Below the pieces are notes generated by a model, which did no database searches, was not told the DNA's origin, and was given only the letters and a program-made list of their open reading frames with translations. Shown here piece after piece: positions 1-7,317 of a DNA stretch of 64,000 nt. Position 1 is the stretch's first letter. Every line of letters starts with the position of its first letter. Source of the stretch: Rhizobiales bacterium NRL2 (lineage in GTDB: Bacteria; Pseudomonadota; Alphaproteobacteria; Minwuiales; Minwuiaceae); contig CP016093.1 in assembly GCA_001664005.1 (NCBI GenBank), positions 627,001 to 691,000 of the forward strand. Direction: 5' to 3'. The position numbers and the translations under genes are program-made.

Positions 1-1
1 G

Positions 2-619
2 GTCCGCAGCGAGGCGTCGGCGCGTCACCTCGCGGAACGGATCAACTCCGTTTCAGCGCGTTTCGGACTCTCGGCCACTTGCATCCTGACCGACGGGTCG
101 CAACCGGTCGGTCGCGGAATTGGCCCGGCCCTGGAAGCGCTCGATGTCCTCGCGGTTCTCCGTGGTGCGCCCGATGCACCGGATGACCTGCGCCGACGCG
201 CAACGGCATTGGCTGGCGCCGCCCTGGAGATTGGCGGGAAGGCCGCCAAGGGGGAAGGAGCAGCTGATGCGCTTGCGATCCTTGCGGACGGGCGAGCCTG
301 GCAGAAGTTCCAGGCCATCTGCGCGGCGCAAGGAGGTATGCGCACGCCGCCGCGGGCGTCCCACGTTCATCCGCTGATCGCACCGCGTGCCGGTCGCATC
401 GTTCATATCAACAATCGCAAGCTCGCAAGGCTCGCCAAGCTCGCCGGCGCGCCGGAAGCCAAGGCAGCGGGCGTCTACTTGAACGTGAGCCTCGGCCAAG
501 AGATCGACAATGGCCAAGCGCTGCTCGACATCCACGCGGAAACCGCGGGCGAACTGGCCTATGCGCTGGAATACGCGCAAAGGAGTCCGGACATCATCGA
601 AGTTGAGCTTTCGTCGTAA
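2..619 (+). CDS. Thymidine (pyrimidine-nucleoside) phosphorylase, C-terminal part
   Basis: The window opens inside this gene; 205 codons are visible, ending in TAA at 617-619. The family splits thymidine (or a related nucleoside or nucleotide) with phosphate into base and sugar phosphate in the cytoplasm. The visible part has the conserved glycine-rich stretch DGSQPVGRGIGPALE (visible residues 31-45) and, over about the last 90 residues, the PYNP C-terminal domain with NRKLARLAKLAGAP and ETAGELAYALEYA. The substrate (thymidine or AMP, as in archaeal-type enzymes) cannot be settled without the N-terminus. The stop overlaps the next start (TAATG), so the genes are probably cotranscribed. The family call is secure. 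Confidence 0.88.
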   Translation, partial: VRSEASARHLAERINSVSARFGLSATCILTDGSQPVGRGIGPALEALDVLAVLRGAPDAPDDLRRRATALAGAALEIGGKAAKGEGAADALAILADGRAWQKFQAICAAQGGMRTPPRASHVHPLIAPRAGRIVHINNRKLARLAKLAGAPEAKAAGVYLNVSLGQEIDNGQALLDIHAETAGELAYALEYAQRSPDIIEVELSS

Positions 620-1071
620 TGGTCGCTGTCGAGCTTGGATGGCTGAACGCTCTGCGACGCTACCTGATCGCCATGGCGATTGGGAATCTGATCTGGGAGT
701 TCGCCCATATGCCGCTTTACACGCTGTGGGAAACCGGCACTCCACGCGAGATAGCCTTCTCTGCACTTCACTGCACCGGAGGCGATGTCCTGATTGCGAC
801 GAGCGCTCTCCTGGCCGCGCTGGTCCTGTTCGGAAGCAGCCACTGGCCGGAGACAAACTATCGTCGTGTGGGGCTTGCCACCGTCCTGATAGGTCTCGGA
901 TACACCGTCTTCAGCGAGTGGCTCAACATCGAGGTTCGGGAAGCCTGGGCCTATCGTGACCTGATGCCGGTTATCCCGGTAATCAACGCCGGCCTCTCGC
1001 CCATTGCGCAATGGATCGTCCTACCAATCATCGCTTTCTGGTGGGCGGGACCTCGGAAAGAAGCACCATGA
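619..1071 (+). CDS. Four-helix inner-membrane protein of unknown function
   Basis: This 150-residue protein has four clear hydrophobic segments, at about residues 13-35, 54-72, 84-104 and 122-143, so it should lie in the inner membrane. Conserved-looking polar spots such as WEFAHMPLY in helix 1 and SEWLN after helix 3 suggest function rather than random hydrophobicity. I do not recognise a named family. Its start overlaps the phosphorylase stop by one base and its own stop overlaps the next start (ATGA), so the three genes form a tight operon. That context, near metal-resistance genes on the far side of the prophage, hints at a stress or metal role but does not show it. Confidence 0.75.
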   Translation: MVAVELGWLNALRRYLIAMAIGNLIWEFAHMPLYTLWETGTPREIAFSALHCTGGDVLIATSALLAALVLFGSSHWPETNYRRVGLATVLIGLGYTVFSEWLNIEVREAWAYRDLMPVIPVINAGLSPIAQWIVLPIIAFWWAGPRKEAP

Positions 1072-1973
1072 CTCGTTTAACGTCCTTCACCATCTTCCTG
1101 TTTGCTTCTGTCGTTCTTCTCATTATCTCGCCGCTTACCGCTCACGCCCAATCCGGTGTGCCCCTCGCCGACCTGTTGCGATCCACGCATATTCACGGGC
1201 TAGCGGTCGATCGCCCTGACAGCGGTCGTCTGCTTATCGCCACTCATCATGGTTTGCATGCCTTGCGACTTGATACTGGAATGGTCGATCTCGTTTCCGA
1301 GAGGCAGGACGACTTCATGGGTTTCACACCGCACCCGACCGATGCGCCAACGCTTTATGCGAGCGGCCATCCGGCGCGCGGCGGAAACCTCGGTTTCATT
1401 ATCTCGAGAGATGGCGGCCGGTCCTGGTCCAAGCTCGCTGATGGCGTCGACGGTCCGGTCGACTTCCACCAGATGGACGTTAGCAAGGCCGATCCGTCTG
1501 TCATCTACGGCATCTTCGGCAATCTGCAGAAGAGCGCCGACGGCGGGCGTAGCTGGCGCCGGATCGGTCCCGCCCCAGAAGGAATCATTGCTCTCGCGGC
1601 CTCGAGCAAGGCCCCGGACCGGATCTATGCCGCCACGCAACGCGGTCTGGTACTCAGTACTGATGGCGGCCGTCGCTGGCAGCCAGCGCACGAGGCGCGG
1701 CAGGCAGCAACCATGGTGCATGTGACCCCGGACGGTACTATCTACGCCTTCATCGCCGGCACCGGCCTAGTACGCGCCGAGGAGCCGGAGCTCGACTGGA
1801 CGACCCTGGGCGACGGGTTCGATGACGAATTCGTGCTCCACGTCGCAGTCGGTGGAGGAAGAGAGCGCCCAACTCTATACGCCGTGGCCGTCAATCCGAA
1901 AACGCGAATCCAGTCTCTCCATGTGAGCCGTGACGGGGGACAAAGCTGGGCCCCGCTGACAAAGGATAAGTAG
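1068..1973 (+). CDS. Exported Asp-box (BNR-repeat) beta-propeller protein
   Basis: I chose the ATG at 1068, which overlaps the upstream stop as ATGA. It gives 301 residues beginning with a signal peptide (hydrophobic core about residues 5-25, ending SPLTAHAQ). The longer in-frame start at 1011 would bury that signal. Four Asp-box motifs are visible: SRDGGRSW (about 113-120), SADGGRSW (156-163), STDGGRRW (197-204) and SRDGGQSW (290-297). They mark a sialidase-like beta-propeller. Proteins of this kind, some annotated as F510_1955-type glycosylhydrolases, often sit near copper or mercury genes, but I see no catalytic evidence for glycosidase activity. It should act in the periplasm or at the cell surface. 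Confidence 0.8.
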   Translation: MTRLTSFTIFLFASVVLLIISPLTAHAQSGVPLADLLRSTHIHGLAVDRPDSGRLLIATHHGLHALRLDTGMVDLVSERQDDFMGFTPHPTDAPTLYASGHPARGGNLGFIISRDGGRSWSKLADGVDGPVDFHQMDVSKADPSVIYGIFGNLQKSADGGRSWRRIGPAPEGIIALAASSKAPDRIYAATQRGLVLSTDGGRRWQPAHEARQAATMVHVTPDGTIYAFIAGTGLVRAEEPELDWTTLGDGFDDEFVLHVAVGGGRERPTLYAVAVNPKTRIQSLHVSRDGGQSWAPLTKDK

Positions 1974-2158
1974 AGGACATGGCGTGTTTCGTCGCCCGCA
2001 TCGTTGGCACCAACGTTCTTGCGCCTTGTGGTTGACAACCCGGTTAACAAAACGCCGTTTCAATAGCGAACCAATGCATTGGAGAACGAAGGATGCACGG
2101 TGATCACTGTACCGTGCCACGCGAGGCTGGTCGACCTCCTTGCTCTGGGGCGTTCCAC
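1974..2158. other. Gene-free left flank of the prophage
   Basis: About 185 bases separate the Asp-box gene from the last prophage gene. They hold a 12-bp palindrome CCAATGCATTGG (2071-2082) and a dyad with 7-bp arms GCACGGT (2095-2101) and ACCGTGC (2111-2117). An ATG at 2093 follows a GGAG at 2081-2084 and opens a short frame that soon enters phage sequence, as if a host gene start had been cut off by integration. The switch from host-like genes to phage genes happens here. Confidence 0.5.
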
Positions 2159-2401
2159 TCACCGCGTCACTTCCACCCCACCGGACCGCGCTTGCTCGCG
2201 CATCACAGCGTAGTCGCTCAGCATCTCGGCGATCGCTGACCCGTCCGGCAGCATCCCTAGTTCCTCGGCCGCGCGCGTTTGGAACTCGCGACTGTACTCC
2301 ACCACGGGCGGACAGACGGTAACGATGCGCGGTTCAGAACCGCCCGTCGCGCAGGCGGTCAGCAAGCTCGTCGCGATCGCGAGGGCGGCGAGCCGCCGCA
2401 T
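2159..2401 (-). CDS. Rz1-like outer-membrane spanin lipoprotein
   Basis: An 80-residue product starting MRRLAALAIATSLLTACATGG, with a signal peptide and the lipobox LLTAC, so it should be lipidated at Cys 17 and sent to the outer membrane. Its first 68 bases lie inside the 3' end of the upstream Rz-like gene in another frame, the typical nested Rz/Rz1 layout. With its partner it would fuse inner and outer membranes in the last step of lysis. A start at 2425 is also possible and adds eight residues. The rest is short and low in distinctive motifs, so the call rests on lipobox, size and position in the lysis cassette. Confidence 0.7.
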   Translation of the reverse strand: MRRLAALAIATSLLTACATGGSEPRIVTVCPPVVEYSREFQTRAAEELGMLPDGSAIAEMLSDYAVMREQARSGGVEVTR

Positions 2402-2591
2402 CGAGCATCCGACGCTGTACTTCATTGGCCTTCTCCGTGATTTCGAAGCGTTCCGCCAAGCGCCCGGCGCGCTCACCGGCGCGGCGGATCGACAGCAGAA
2501 ACAGGAGGACGGTGAGGGCGAGCACGCCATACCGCAGCGCAGCGCGTGCCCATGGGCTGGCGGCAATCCCGGTCAGGAGTGCAGAGATCAT
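2334..2591 (-). CDS. Rz-like inner-membrane spanin
   Basis: An 85-residue protein with one N-terminal membrane segment (about residues 18-36, ALRYGVLALTVLLFLLS) followed by a charged helical region rich in Arg and Glu, the build of an i-spanin. The start overlaps the endolysin stop by four bases (ATGA). Its 3' end contains the start of the Rz1-like lipoprotein gene in another frame. In phage lysis such a protein spans the periplasm and pairs with the lipoprotein. Sequence similarity between spanins is low, so identification is by topology and gene arrangement. Confidence 0.65.
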   Translation of the reverse strand: MISALLTGIAASPWARAALRYGVLALTVLLFLLSIRRAGERAGRLAERFEITEKANEVQRRMLDAAARRPRDRDELADRLRDGRF

Positions 2592-3262
2592 CGCCGCCCC
2601 CGTTTCCAGTCGTCGATGCGGGCGTAAATGGCGACCGCGACGCCGGCGAGCGCCACGGCGATGAACACCCAGCGCAGGGTGTCGAGATACGGCACCAGCG
2701 GCAGAATGGCGGACTGGGTCTCGGCCAGGACGTTCTGCGCCACCTCGACGCCCGCCGCGCCAATCGTCGCCACTCCTGCGGCGCCGCTGCCTTTCATCGT
2801 GCGGCTCTCCGCCAGCACCTCCCGCGCGGGCGGTGCTTCGGCGGCAAATGCTGTCGCCCGCACGGGGAAACGCTCGCCCCACTGCCGCGCCGGCCCGAGA
2901 TCGATATGCATGAATCCCGAGCGCGGGTAGAAACCAAACCCGAGAAATCCGACCGCCCGCGCCGCCGCCTCGAACGCGACCGGGTCGTGGTTCGCCATGG
3001 CGATGTCGAAAGCCGCGCCATCCATGTGCTTGGAGCGCGGCGCGCCACCGACGGCGCGGTTGTGCGCCGGACTGCGGTAGGCGGAGCGGACGATGAGCGG
3101 CTTGCCAAGCCGGTCGCGGAGCGCCTGGAGCTTGTCCAGCGCCTCCTCATTGAGGCGTAGCGACCCGCTGCCGCGACAGGCGATCTCGGCGGGAGAGAAG
3201 TTCTTCCAGCGCCAGGCGCCCTCGGGCACATCACGCCAGTGGTTGAAGTAGCTCGTCGTCAT
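2588..3262 (-). CDS. Peptidase M15-type endolysin with C-terminal membrane anchor
   Basis: A 224-residue protein whose first 125 residues form a peptidase M15A (D-Ala-D-Ala carboxypeptidase-like) domain. It has the zinc motif SKHMDGAAFD (His 79, Asp 86) and the third ligand in MHID (His 119). Such enzymes cut peptidoglycan peptide cross-links. After a linker, a hydrophobic segment at about 196-214 and a basic tail (DDWKRGRR) follow. That is unusual for a free endolysin and suggests either membrane tethering or a built-in holin-like part; no separate holin gene was recognised nearby. The ATG is preceded by GGAG. It heads the lysis cassette with the two spanin genes. Confidence 0.85.
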   Translation of the reverse strand: MTTSYFNHWRDVPEGAWRWKNFSPAEIACRGSGSLRLNEEALDKLQALRDRLGKPLIVRSAYRSPAHNRAVGGAPRSKHMDGAAFDIAMANHDPVAFEAAARAVGFLGFGFYPRSGFMHIDLGPARQWGERFPVRATAFAAEAPPAREVLAESRTMKGSGAAGVATIGAAGVEVAQNVLAETQSAILPLVPYLDTLRWVFIAVALAGVAVAIYARIDDWKRGRR

Positions 3263-3278
3263 CGGTGGTCTCCGGACA

Positions 3279-3305
3279 CAAAAAAGCCCGCCGAGCGGCG
3301 GGCTT
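3279..3305 (-). terminator. Rho-independent terminator of the minus strand
   Basis: Read on the minus strand, AAGCCCGCCG, a short CTC loop and the complementary arm GGCGGGCTT are followed by six T residues. It lies between the 96-residue membrane protein gene (ends 3332) and the endolysin gene. It would therefore separate tail from lysis transcription, or be antiterminated or read through late in infection. Confidence 0.75.
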
Positions 3306-3331
3306 GGTGGGGTGAGGATCGGCAGCGTCGG

Positions 3332-3622
3332 TCAGGGACCGTTGCCGAACAGCTTCAGCTTGATGGCGATGCCGGCCATCAGGGCGAGCAGCACGCCGGT
3401 GGTAACGATGCGGACAGCGGTCTGCACCGCCGTGCGCTTGGCGAGCCTGAGACTGCCCAGCAGGGAACGGAGGTCTCGGATGTCGACGGCGGCATCGTCG
3501 CCGTCGAGCCCAACATCCTCCAGCGCCTTGCGGGCGCCACGCTCCGCCGCCAACTCCAGCAACTGCTCGAACTCGGCTTCGAGCATAACGATATGGCCGT
3601 CACCGACGGTCGGACGGTTCAT
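3332..3622 (-). CDS. Small phage membrane protein (DUF6127-like)
   Basis: A 96-residue protein with an acidic helical N-terminal half (LEAEFEQLLELAAERGARKAL) and one membrane segment near the C-terminus (about residues 73-93), ending in KLFGNGP. The layout resembles small proteins classed as DUF6127 in alphaproteobacterial prophages; that match is from memory. It sits between the host-specificity gene and the lysis cassette, where holins are often found. A holin-like role is possible but there is only one predicted helix. The ATG at 3622 is preceded by GAGGAAGA, a good ribosome-binding site. Confidence 0.6.
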   Translation of the reverse strand: MNRPTVGDGHIVMLEAEFEQLLELAAERGARKALEDVGLDGDDAAVDIRDLRSLLGSLRLAKRTAVQTAVRIVTTGVLLALMAGIAIKLKLFGNGP

Positions 3623-3644
3623 GCGATCTTCCTCTCGTCGATGA

Positions 3645-5945
3645 CTACGCGGCCAGATCGGCCTCATGGACGCGGGCATCCTCGCCCACGGCGGTGATCT
3701 CGATCTGCTCGCCCCTCGGTCGGATCGAGATGACCCGGGCGCGCAGGCTCCAGGCCTCGCCGACACCGAAGGCAAAATGCGTCCGCTCTTCCGACGCGCC
3801 GGTGTAGGGCGTGAAATCGAGATCCTCGGCAAGGACGACACGCCGATCGTCGGCGCCCGGACCGACCGGCCAAGGGCCGCTTACCGTCCCGTCACGCCGA
3901 CGCAGCGCGATGTAGTGCGTCTCACCGTCGGCCCATTCCAGCGGCTCGGAGAGTTCGAGCGTGCGGGTCTCGGGGGCCCAGGCGACTGCCTCACCACCCT
4001 GGCCCCAACGAGGCATGTCGTGGGCGACGGCGATGAGATCGCCATAGGTCGGGATCAGCCCCTCCAGCTCGGTGCGGAAGCTCACCATGCGGCGGCGATA
4101 GCGGTTGGCCGCCGCCATGTAGAGACCTTCCCGAAGTGCCTGCGCCTCGTCGGTGCAGCCGAACAGCTCGACCTTGGCCGGCTGATCGGCCGCGCTGTCG
4201 GCCAAGCTCGCGGTCACCTCGTCGGGCGCCCAGATGCGCGCCGAGAAATACTCGACCGTGACCGCGTCCGCGGTGTCCTCGCCCGGCATCAGGTACTGGA
4301 CCTTGAGGCTGCCCTTGACGATGTTGCGGGGGCCGAAGAGCGCCACGGGCAAGGTCCGCGCTTCGTCCCGGACCAGCCGCAGGATGCCGCCCTGCAGGAA
4401 CGGCACGGCCCGCCCGACGCGGGCGATCCGGGTGAGCGCTTCCCAGACTGTGACGCCTTGATCGAAGACGGCGTCGAAGCGGTCGCCCCGGCCCTGCCAT
4501 AGCCCGTCCAGCGCATGGAGCGCCGCCAGGTCGATGCGGGCGTCCGGCAGATCGGCGCCATAGTGGGCGCGTGCGGCATCGGCGAACGCCCAGGCGATCG
4601 ACCGCGTCGGCTGCGGCGAGGTCCATCCCGTGACGGGATCCCAGACCGGGAGCCTGCGGGCCAGGATGCAGTTCACCAGGCGCGACGAGCGCTGCGACAG
4701 GTTGTCGGTCGCGCGCATGCGCACGGCAAGCAGCGTGACGTCGCCAAACACCGGATCGCCTGCGAGAAACGCCTTCAGCCCCTGCCAGCGGATCTCGTGG
4801 CCGGCGCGGGCGTCCGTATCCTTGGCGTCGGTCCGCCTGAGACGAACCTCGTAGCGGCCGCTCGCGACCGGATAGCGGTCGCTTCGCCGCTGGGCGGTGT
4901 TCGTGGCGGCAGTGACGCTTTCTGCCCCCAGCTGCACCCAGCCGCCGAGGGCGACGCCATCCTCGTCGATCGCGCGCGCCTCCACCTCCCAGTCGATGGT
5001 GCGCGGATCGAGCCCGCCGGAGGTGTTGGCGTAGTAGAGCCCGCGCGGCATGACGAGGTCGATGCCGATCTCCTCGGCGGCGGTGCCGGCGGGGTTGGCG
5101 GCGAAGGGGCCGATCCAGCCGTCGTCGCCTGTGTCCAGCTCGTTTGTGCCCTTCAGCTCCTGGCCCGCCACTTCGGCCGCCGTAGTCACGTCCGCCTCGA
5201 ACAGCATTACCGGATCGCCGGGTGCGACGATCTCGTAGGTCACCTCCTCGAAGGAGCTGATGGGCGTGTCCTCAATGCGGACCTGCTCGAGGTCGTACTC
5301 GCCCTGACCGATGCAGTGCAGCTGATGCAGGTACTGCTCGTTGCCGGCGTACTCGGTCCAGGGTGTGGCGGCGAGGTCGGGATAGACCAGGTGCCGCCCG
5401 TAGATGACGGGGATCGGCTGGCCGAGTCGGGCCTGATTGCCCTGGGACTGCAGGGCATAGGTCGGGCTTGGCGCCGGTGTGCTGCCGAAGGAGCCGCCGA
5501 AGCTGGGCGCGGGAGGTTTGGGCGGCGGGACGAGCACGTTCACCAGCGTGGCGCCGGCGAGCCCGACGGCCGCGGTGATGAGCGAGGTGCCGATGGTGGA
5601 CGTGATGCCGATGGCGCCGGCGATGGCGCCGCCGATCGCGGGTGCCGCCACCATGACGGCGATCATGAGCACGGTGCGCAGCGGGTTCTTGCCGCCGCCT
5701 CCGCCCCCGCCTCCCTGAGGCAGGGAGACGAAGATCACGACGTCGGACGCGCCGATCGCCACGGCCGGCCAGTCCGCGCGCAGCACGGGCTCGCCATTGC
5801 GCAGACAGACCGTCGGGCGCTCGAACTCCGCGATCCCGTGGGCGTCGAGCCAGGCGCGAATGGTCGTGCCGGCCACGATGGGCAGCACGTCTCGGCCCCG
5901 TTCCGGGCAGAACGGGTTGCGCAACATGACGACGACGGCGGTCAA
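3645..5945 (-). CDS. Tail tip host-specificity protein (TipJ/gpJ-like)
   Basis: A 766-residue protein, the largest late product after the tape measure and the last tail gene, as gpJ is in lambda. Residues about 76-84 are a run of eight glycines, followed by a long hydrophobic, Ala/Gly-rich segment (to about 140) and a proline-rich turn, typical of TipJ-family tail tip proteins. The rest is beta-rich with no strong motif. I chose TTG at 5945, which overlaps the upstream stop as TTGA; an ATG six codons further in (5927) is the alternative, and longer frames run into the NlpC gene. It should form the distal tail tip and contact the host receptor. Confidence 0.8.
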   Translation of the reverse strand: MTAVVVMLRNPFCPERGRDVLPIVAGTTIRAWLDAHGIAEFERPTVCLRNGEPVLRADWPAVAIGASDVVIFVSLPQGGGGGGGGKNPLRTVLMIAVMVAAPAIGGAIAGAIGITSTIGTSLITAAVGLAGATLVNVLVPPPKPPAPSFGGSFGSTPAPSPTYALQSQGNQARLGQPIPVIYGRHLVYPDLAATPWTEYAGNEQYLHQLHCIGQGEYDLEQVRIEDTPISSFEEVTYEIVAPGDPVMLFEADVTTAAEVAGQELKGTNELDTGDDGWIGPFAANPAGTAAEEIGIDLVMPRGLYYANTSGGLDPRTIDWEVEARAIDEDGVALGGWVQLGAESVTAATNTAQRRSDRYPVASGRYEVRLRRTDAKDTDARAGHEIRWQGLKAFLAGDPVFGDVTLLAVRMRATDNLSQRSSRLVNCILARRLPVWDPVTGWTSPQPTRSIAWAFADAARAHYGADLPDARIDLAALHALDGLWQGRGDRFDAVFDQGVTVWEALTRIARVGRAVPFLQGGILRLVRDEARTLPVALFGPRNIVKGSLKVQYLMPGEDTADAVTVEYFSARIWAPDEVTASLADSAADQPAKVELFGCTDEAQALREGLYMAAANRYRRRMVSFRTELEGLIPTYGDLIAVAHDMPRWGQGGEAVAWAPETRTLELSEPLEWADGETHYIALRRRDGTVSGPWPVGPGADDRRVVLAEDLDFTPYTGASEERTHFAFGVGEAWSLRARVISIRPRGEQIEITAVGEDARVHEADLAA

Positions 5946-6349
5946 TGAGGGTCTCCCGTAAATCGATAGAAGCCCTCGATCCGCCATCCCTGGAGATCGA
6001 GGTCGCGGGGATTCTGGAACGCGACGCCGATCCTGCGGGCCGCATGCAGGACGCCGCCGCCATCGACCTCGAGCCACAGGCCGACATGGACCGGGTGCCG
6101 GGACTGGCGCATCAATACGGCGTCGCCCTCGCGAGGCTCGGCCACGAGGCGCCAGCGCCGGCGCTCCGGATGATCCCGGAAGGCATCGAGCACCCTGCGC
6201 AGGTCGGCCGCATCGACCGGGATCTCGGGCACCTCGATGCCGAACTGCTCGCGCCAGCAGTAACGGACCAGGCCCCAGCAATCGAACGCTTGCGCTCCGC
6301 GCCCGCCGGCCTGCCACGGTCGGCCGATCAGCTCTTCCGCCCAGTGCAT
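5942..6349 (-). CDS. NlpC/P60 (C40) tail tip peptidase, gpK-like
   Basis: A 135-residue domain with the NlpC/P60 catalytic set: Cys 24 in FDCWGLVRY, His 88 in HPVHVGLWL and a polar His 102 in VLHAAR. These enzymes cut peptidoglycan peptides, and in siphovirus tail tips they help DNA cross the cell wall. The order, followed at once by the TipJ-like gene with overlapping start, is conserved in lambda-type tails. The domain is complete and has no extra N-terminal JAB domain as lambda gpK has. Confidence 0.87.
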   Translation of the reverse strand: MHWAEELIGRPWQAGGRGAQAFDCWGLVRYCWREQFGIEVPEIPVDAADLRRVLDAFRDHPERRRWRLVAEPREGDAVLMRQSRHPVHVGLWLEVDGGGVLHAARRIGVAFQNPRDLDLQGWRIEGFYRFTGDPH

Positions 6350-6353
6350 CGGA

Positions 6354-6896
6354 TTATCGTGTGAGCCCGGGGAACCGCCTGGCGGTATAGGTCTCGGCGG
6401 GGAAGGCCTTGTTGCCGATGTCGAGCATGCGGGCGCGCCCGGTGACCCGGAACACGTCCGCCTCGACCTCGGTCAGGATGAGGGTGATCGGCGGATCCAT
6501 CTGCGGACCCTCCAGGTCGGTCGAGAGGTAAGGCCGGTAGGTCACCTCGATCTTGTCCTGGCTGGTCGCGGCCGCATCGAGGTGGCGGACGATCTCCCGG
6601 CTGACATTGTCGAGGGTGACCGCGATCTCCGGCACGGGCGCCGTGTCCACTGGCGGCAGTTCGAGCTCGAAGCCCATGGCAACGAAGCGAACCCAGCCGC
6701 CGGCGTCGACCGGCGCGTCCGCTTCGAGACGCGCCCAGAGGTCGACGTGGTCGCGCACGACGCGGATCGCGGTCGGCTGGCCGTCATCGTCCAGGAAGGA
6801 CGGATGGCGCAGTTCGAGCGTGTGCAGGATGACGGTGTCGGAGGGCGCGGATGCGTAGGCCTCCCGGATCGCCCGCTCAAGCGCCGGATCCGGCAT
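6354..6896 (-). CDS. DUF1833-type minor tail protein
   Basis: A 180-residue protein resembling the DUF1833 phage family. It opens with a helix (PALERAIREAYASAP), then VILHTLELRHPSF, and continues as alternating beta strands. The family lies just upstream of the NlpC/P60 gene in many siphophages, at the position of lambda gpL, and is thought to belong to the tail tip. The same position is seen here. Its start region overlaps the previous gene by 20 bases. No catalytic residues are apparent. Confidence 0.75.
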   Translation of the reverse strand: MPDPALERAIREAYASAPSDTVILHTLELRHPSFLDDDGQPTAIRVVRDHVDLWARLEADAPVDAGGWVRFVAMGFELELPPVDTAPVPEIAVTLDNVSREIVRHLDAAATSQDKIEVTYRPYLSTDLEGPQMDPPITLILTEVEADVFRVTGRARMLDIGNKAFPAETYTARRFPGLTR

Positions 6897-7314
6897 CGTC
6901 GTCCTCCAGCAGGTCGGGCTTCGGGTGGGCGCGTTTGACGGCGAGCCACTTGCCGAGAAGCTCGTCCATCTCCTTCGGCAGGCCGGTGCCGTTCAGGCGC
7001 AGCTGGTTGAAGGCTTTGAGGATGGTGTCGAGCTGCTCGCCGATCGGCGGGTACTCGACCTCGCGCGCCTCCCGGTAGCGCCGGTAGGGGTGGCCGAAGG
7101 TCCGGATGAGTTGCGCCACCTCGGGCTCCGCCTTCGGATCGTGGACGTGCAAGTCGATGCGCGCATCCTGACCGTCGGGGATCGGGTGATAGAGCACCGC
7201 GTAGTGGCGGCCGTCGACGAGGCAGAGATGCTCCCAGGTGTTGGGCTCCTCGGGCATGTCCGGGGGTTGGAAGAAGCCGCCGGCCTCTTCCGTATAAGAG
7301 ATGAACAGTCGCAT
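6877..7314 (-). CDS. Unidentified phage tail-region protein
   Basis: A 145-residue protein beginning MRLFISYTEEAGGFF, with a beta-rich first half and a helical, acidic C-terminus (EMDELLGKWLAVKRAH). I do not recognise a named family. It lies directly after the RCC1-like protein gene and overlaps the DUF1833 gene by 20 bases, so it is translated within the tail operon. It may be structural or may assist assembly of the RCC1-like protein. The reading frame has no competing frame with better features. Confidence 0.7.
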   Translation of the reverse strand: MRLFISYTEEAGGFFQPPDMPEEPNTWEHLCLVDGRHYAVLYHPIPDGQDARIDLHVHDPKAEPEVAQLIRTFGHPYRRYREAREVEYPPIGEQLDTILKAFNQLRLNGTGLPKEMDELLGKWLAVKRAHPKPDLLEDDDAGSGA

Positions 7315-7317
7315 GGG

